Below the pieces are notes generated by a model. That model did no database searches and was not told where the DNA came from. It saw only the letters and a list, made by a program, of their open reading frames with translations. This document shows, piece after piece, positions 63,912-64,000 of a stretch of 64,000 nt of DNA. The stretch is from Epiperipatus broadwayi. Its lineage: Eukaryota > Onychophora > Udeonychophora > Euonychophora > Peripatidae. Within the stretch, counting starts at the first letter, position 1. Every line of letters starts with the position of its first letter. The DNA is taken from contig JAQFVV010012489.1 of the NCBI GenBank assembly GCA_028023455.1, positions 1,332,381-1,396,380 of the forward strand, read 5' to 3'. A program made the position numbers and the translations under genes.

Positions 63912-64000
63912 ATATATATATATATATATAAAGAGTGTGCTAATAGCTCTAAACAAGCTTTTTTAAATAATAAATACCACAAGAGAAAATATTTGAAATC
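63912..64000. other. Right flank of the palindrome
   Basis: TA repeat and unrecognised sequence to the window edge. Confidence 0.6.

Overview
This window is eukaryotic, metazoan-type DNA: very A+T-rich (roughly three quarters A/T by eye), with no operons, no long open frames outside transposon remnants, abundant microsatellites, tRNA-derived short repeats, many decayed LINEs and a Penelope-like retroelement fragment. The LINE types (an RTE-like family with GATGAT-type tails and a second family resembling LINEs common in ticks and spiders) hint at an arthropod, perhaps chelicerate, but the species cannot be fixed from the sequence. No complete host gene is visible. The best host-like candidate is one short acidic coding block at 24,091-24,300 (minus).

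Layout. 0-12 kb: AT-rich spacer with tRNA-like short elements (331, 1,593 and 7,456), a 0.48-kb foldback (3,621-4,098) and a hammerhead-bearing element (5,751-6,158). 12-14.6 kb: a fourth tRNA-like element abutting a second hammerhead element, then a decayed RTE-like LINE. 17.9-20.7 kb: long GATA/GGTA/GGAT microsatellites inside a complex direct-plus-inverted repeat. 20.7-22.6 kb: a second LINE family (minus). 24-25.8 kb: the coding block, an RTE tail fragment and a hammerhead element with terminal direct repeats. 30.9-32.4 kb: a cluster of hammerhead elements, including the clearest one (31,770-32,365). 33.5-38 kb: a less AT-rich decayed LINE (plus). 38.7-45.7 kb: three RTE-like copies, two of them head to head. 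48.4 kb: an RTE 3' fragment. 51.2-52.3 kb: a direct-plus-inverted repeat with a decayed hammerhead-like core. 53.9-55 kb: an RTE remnant and another hammerhead element. 57.3 kb: a foldback. 60.9 kb: an RTE fragment. 62.1-63.9 kb: a near-perfect palindrome whose arms each carry the C-terminal part of a Penelope-like polyprotein with a GIY-YIG endonuclease.

The unifying signal is self-cleaving RNA. At least three unrelated repeat families (31.9/32.3 kb; 25.4 kb; 5.9/12.2/31.5/54.8 kb) carry type I hammerhead ribozyme motifs with the core blocks CTGANGA and GAAA, a matching stem I and a tiny stem III. A fourth (51.3 kb) and possibly a fifth (57.4 kb) look like decayed relatives. In the best copies stem III is an 8-nt self-complementary string with no loop. 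Several of these elements share an architecture of tandem or terminal direct repeats plus a short inverted piece at the 5' end of the ribozyme-sense strand. That is what is known for Penelope-like elements and the small non-autonomous hammerhead retroelements called retrozymes. The Penelope-like fragment at 62-64 kb is a plausible relative of the machinery that mobilised them, but this is inference.
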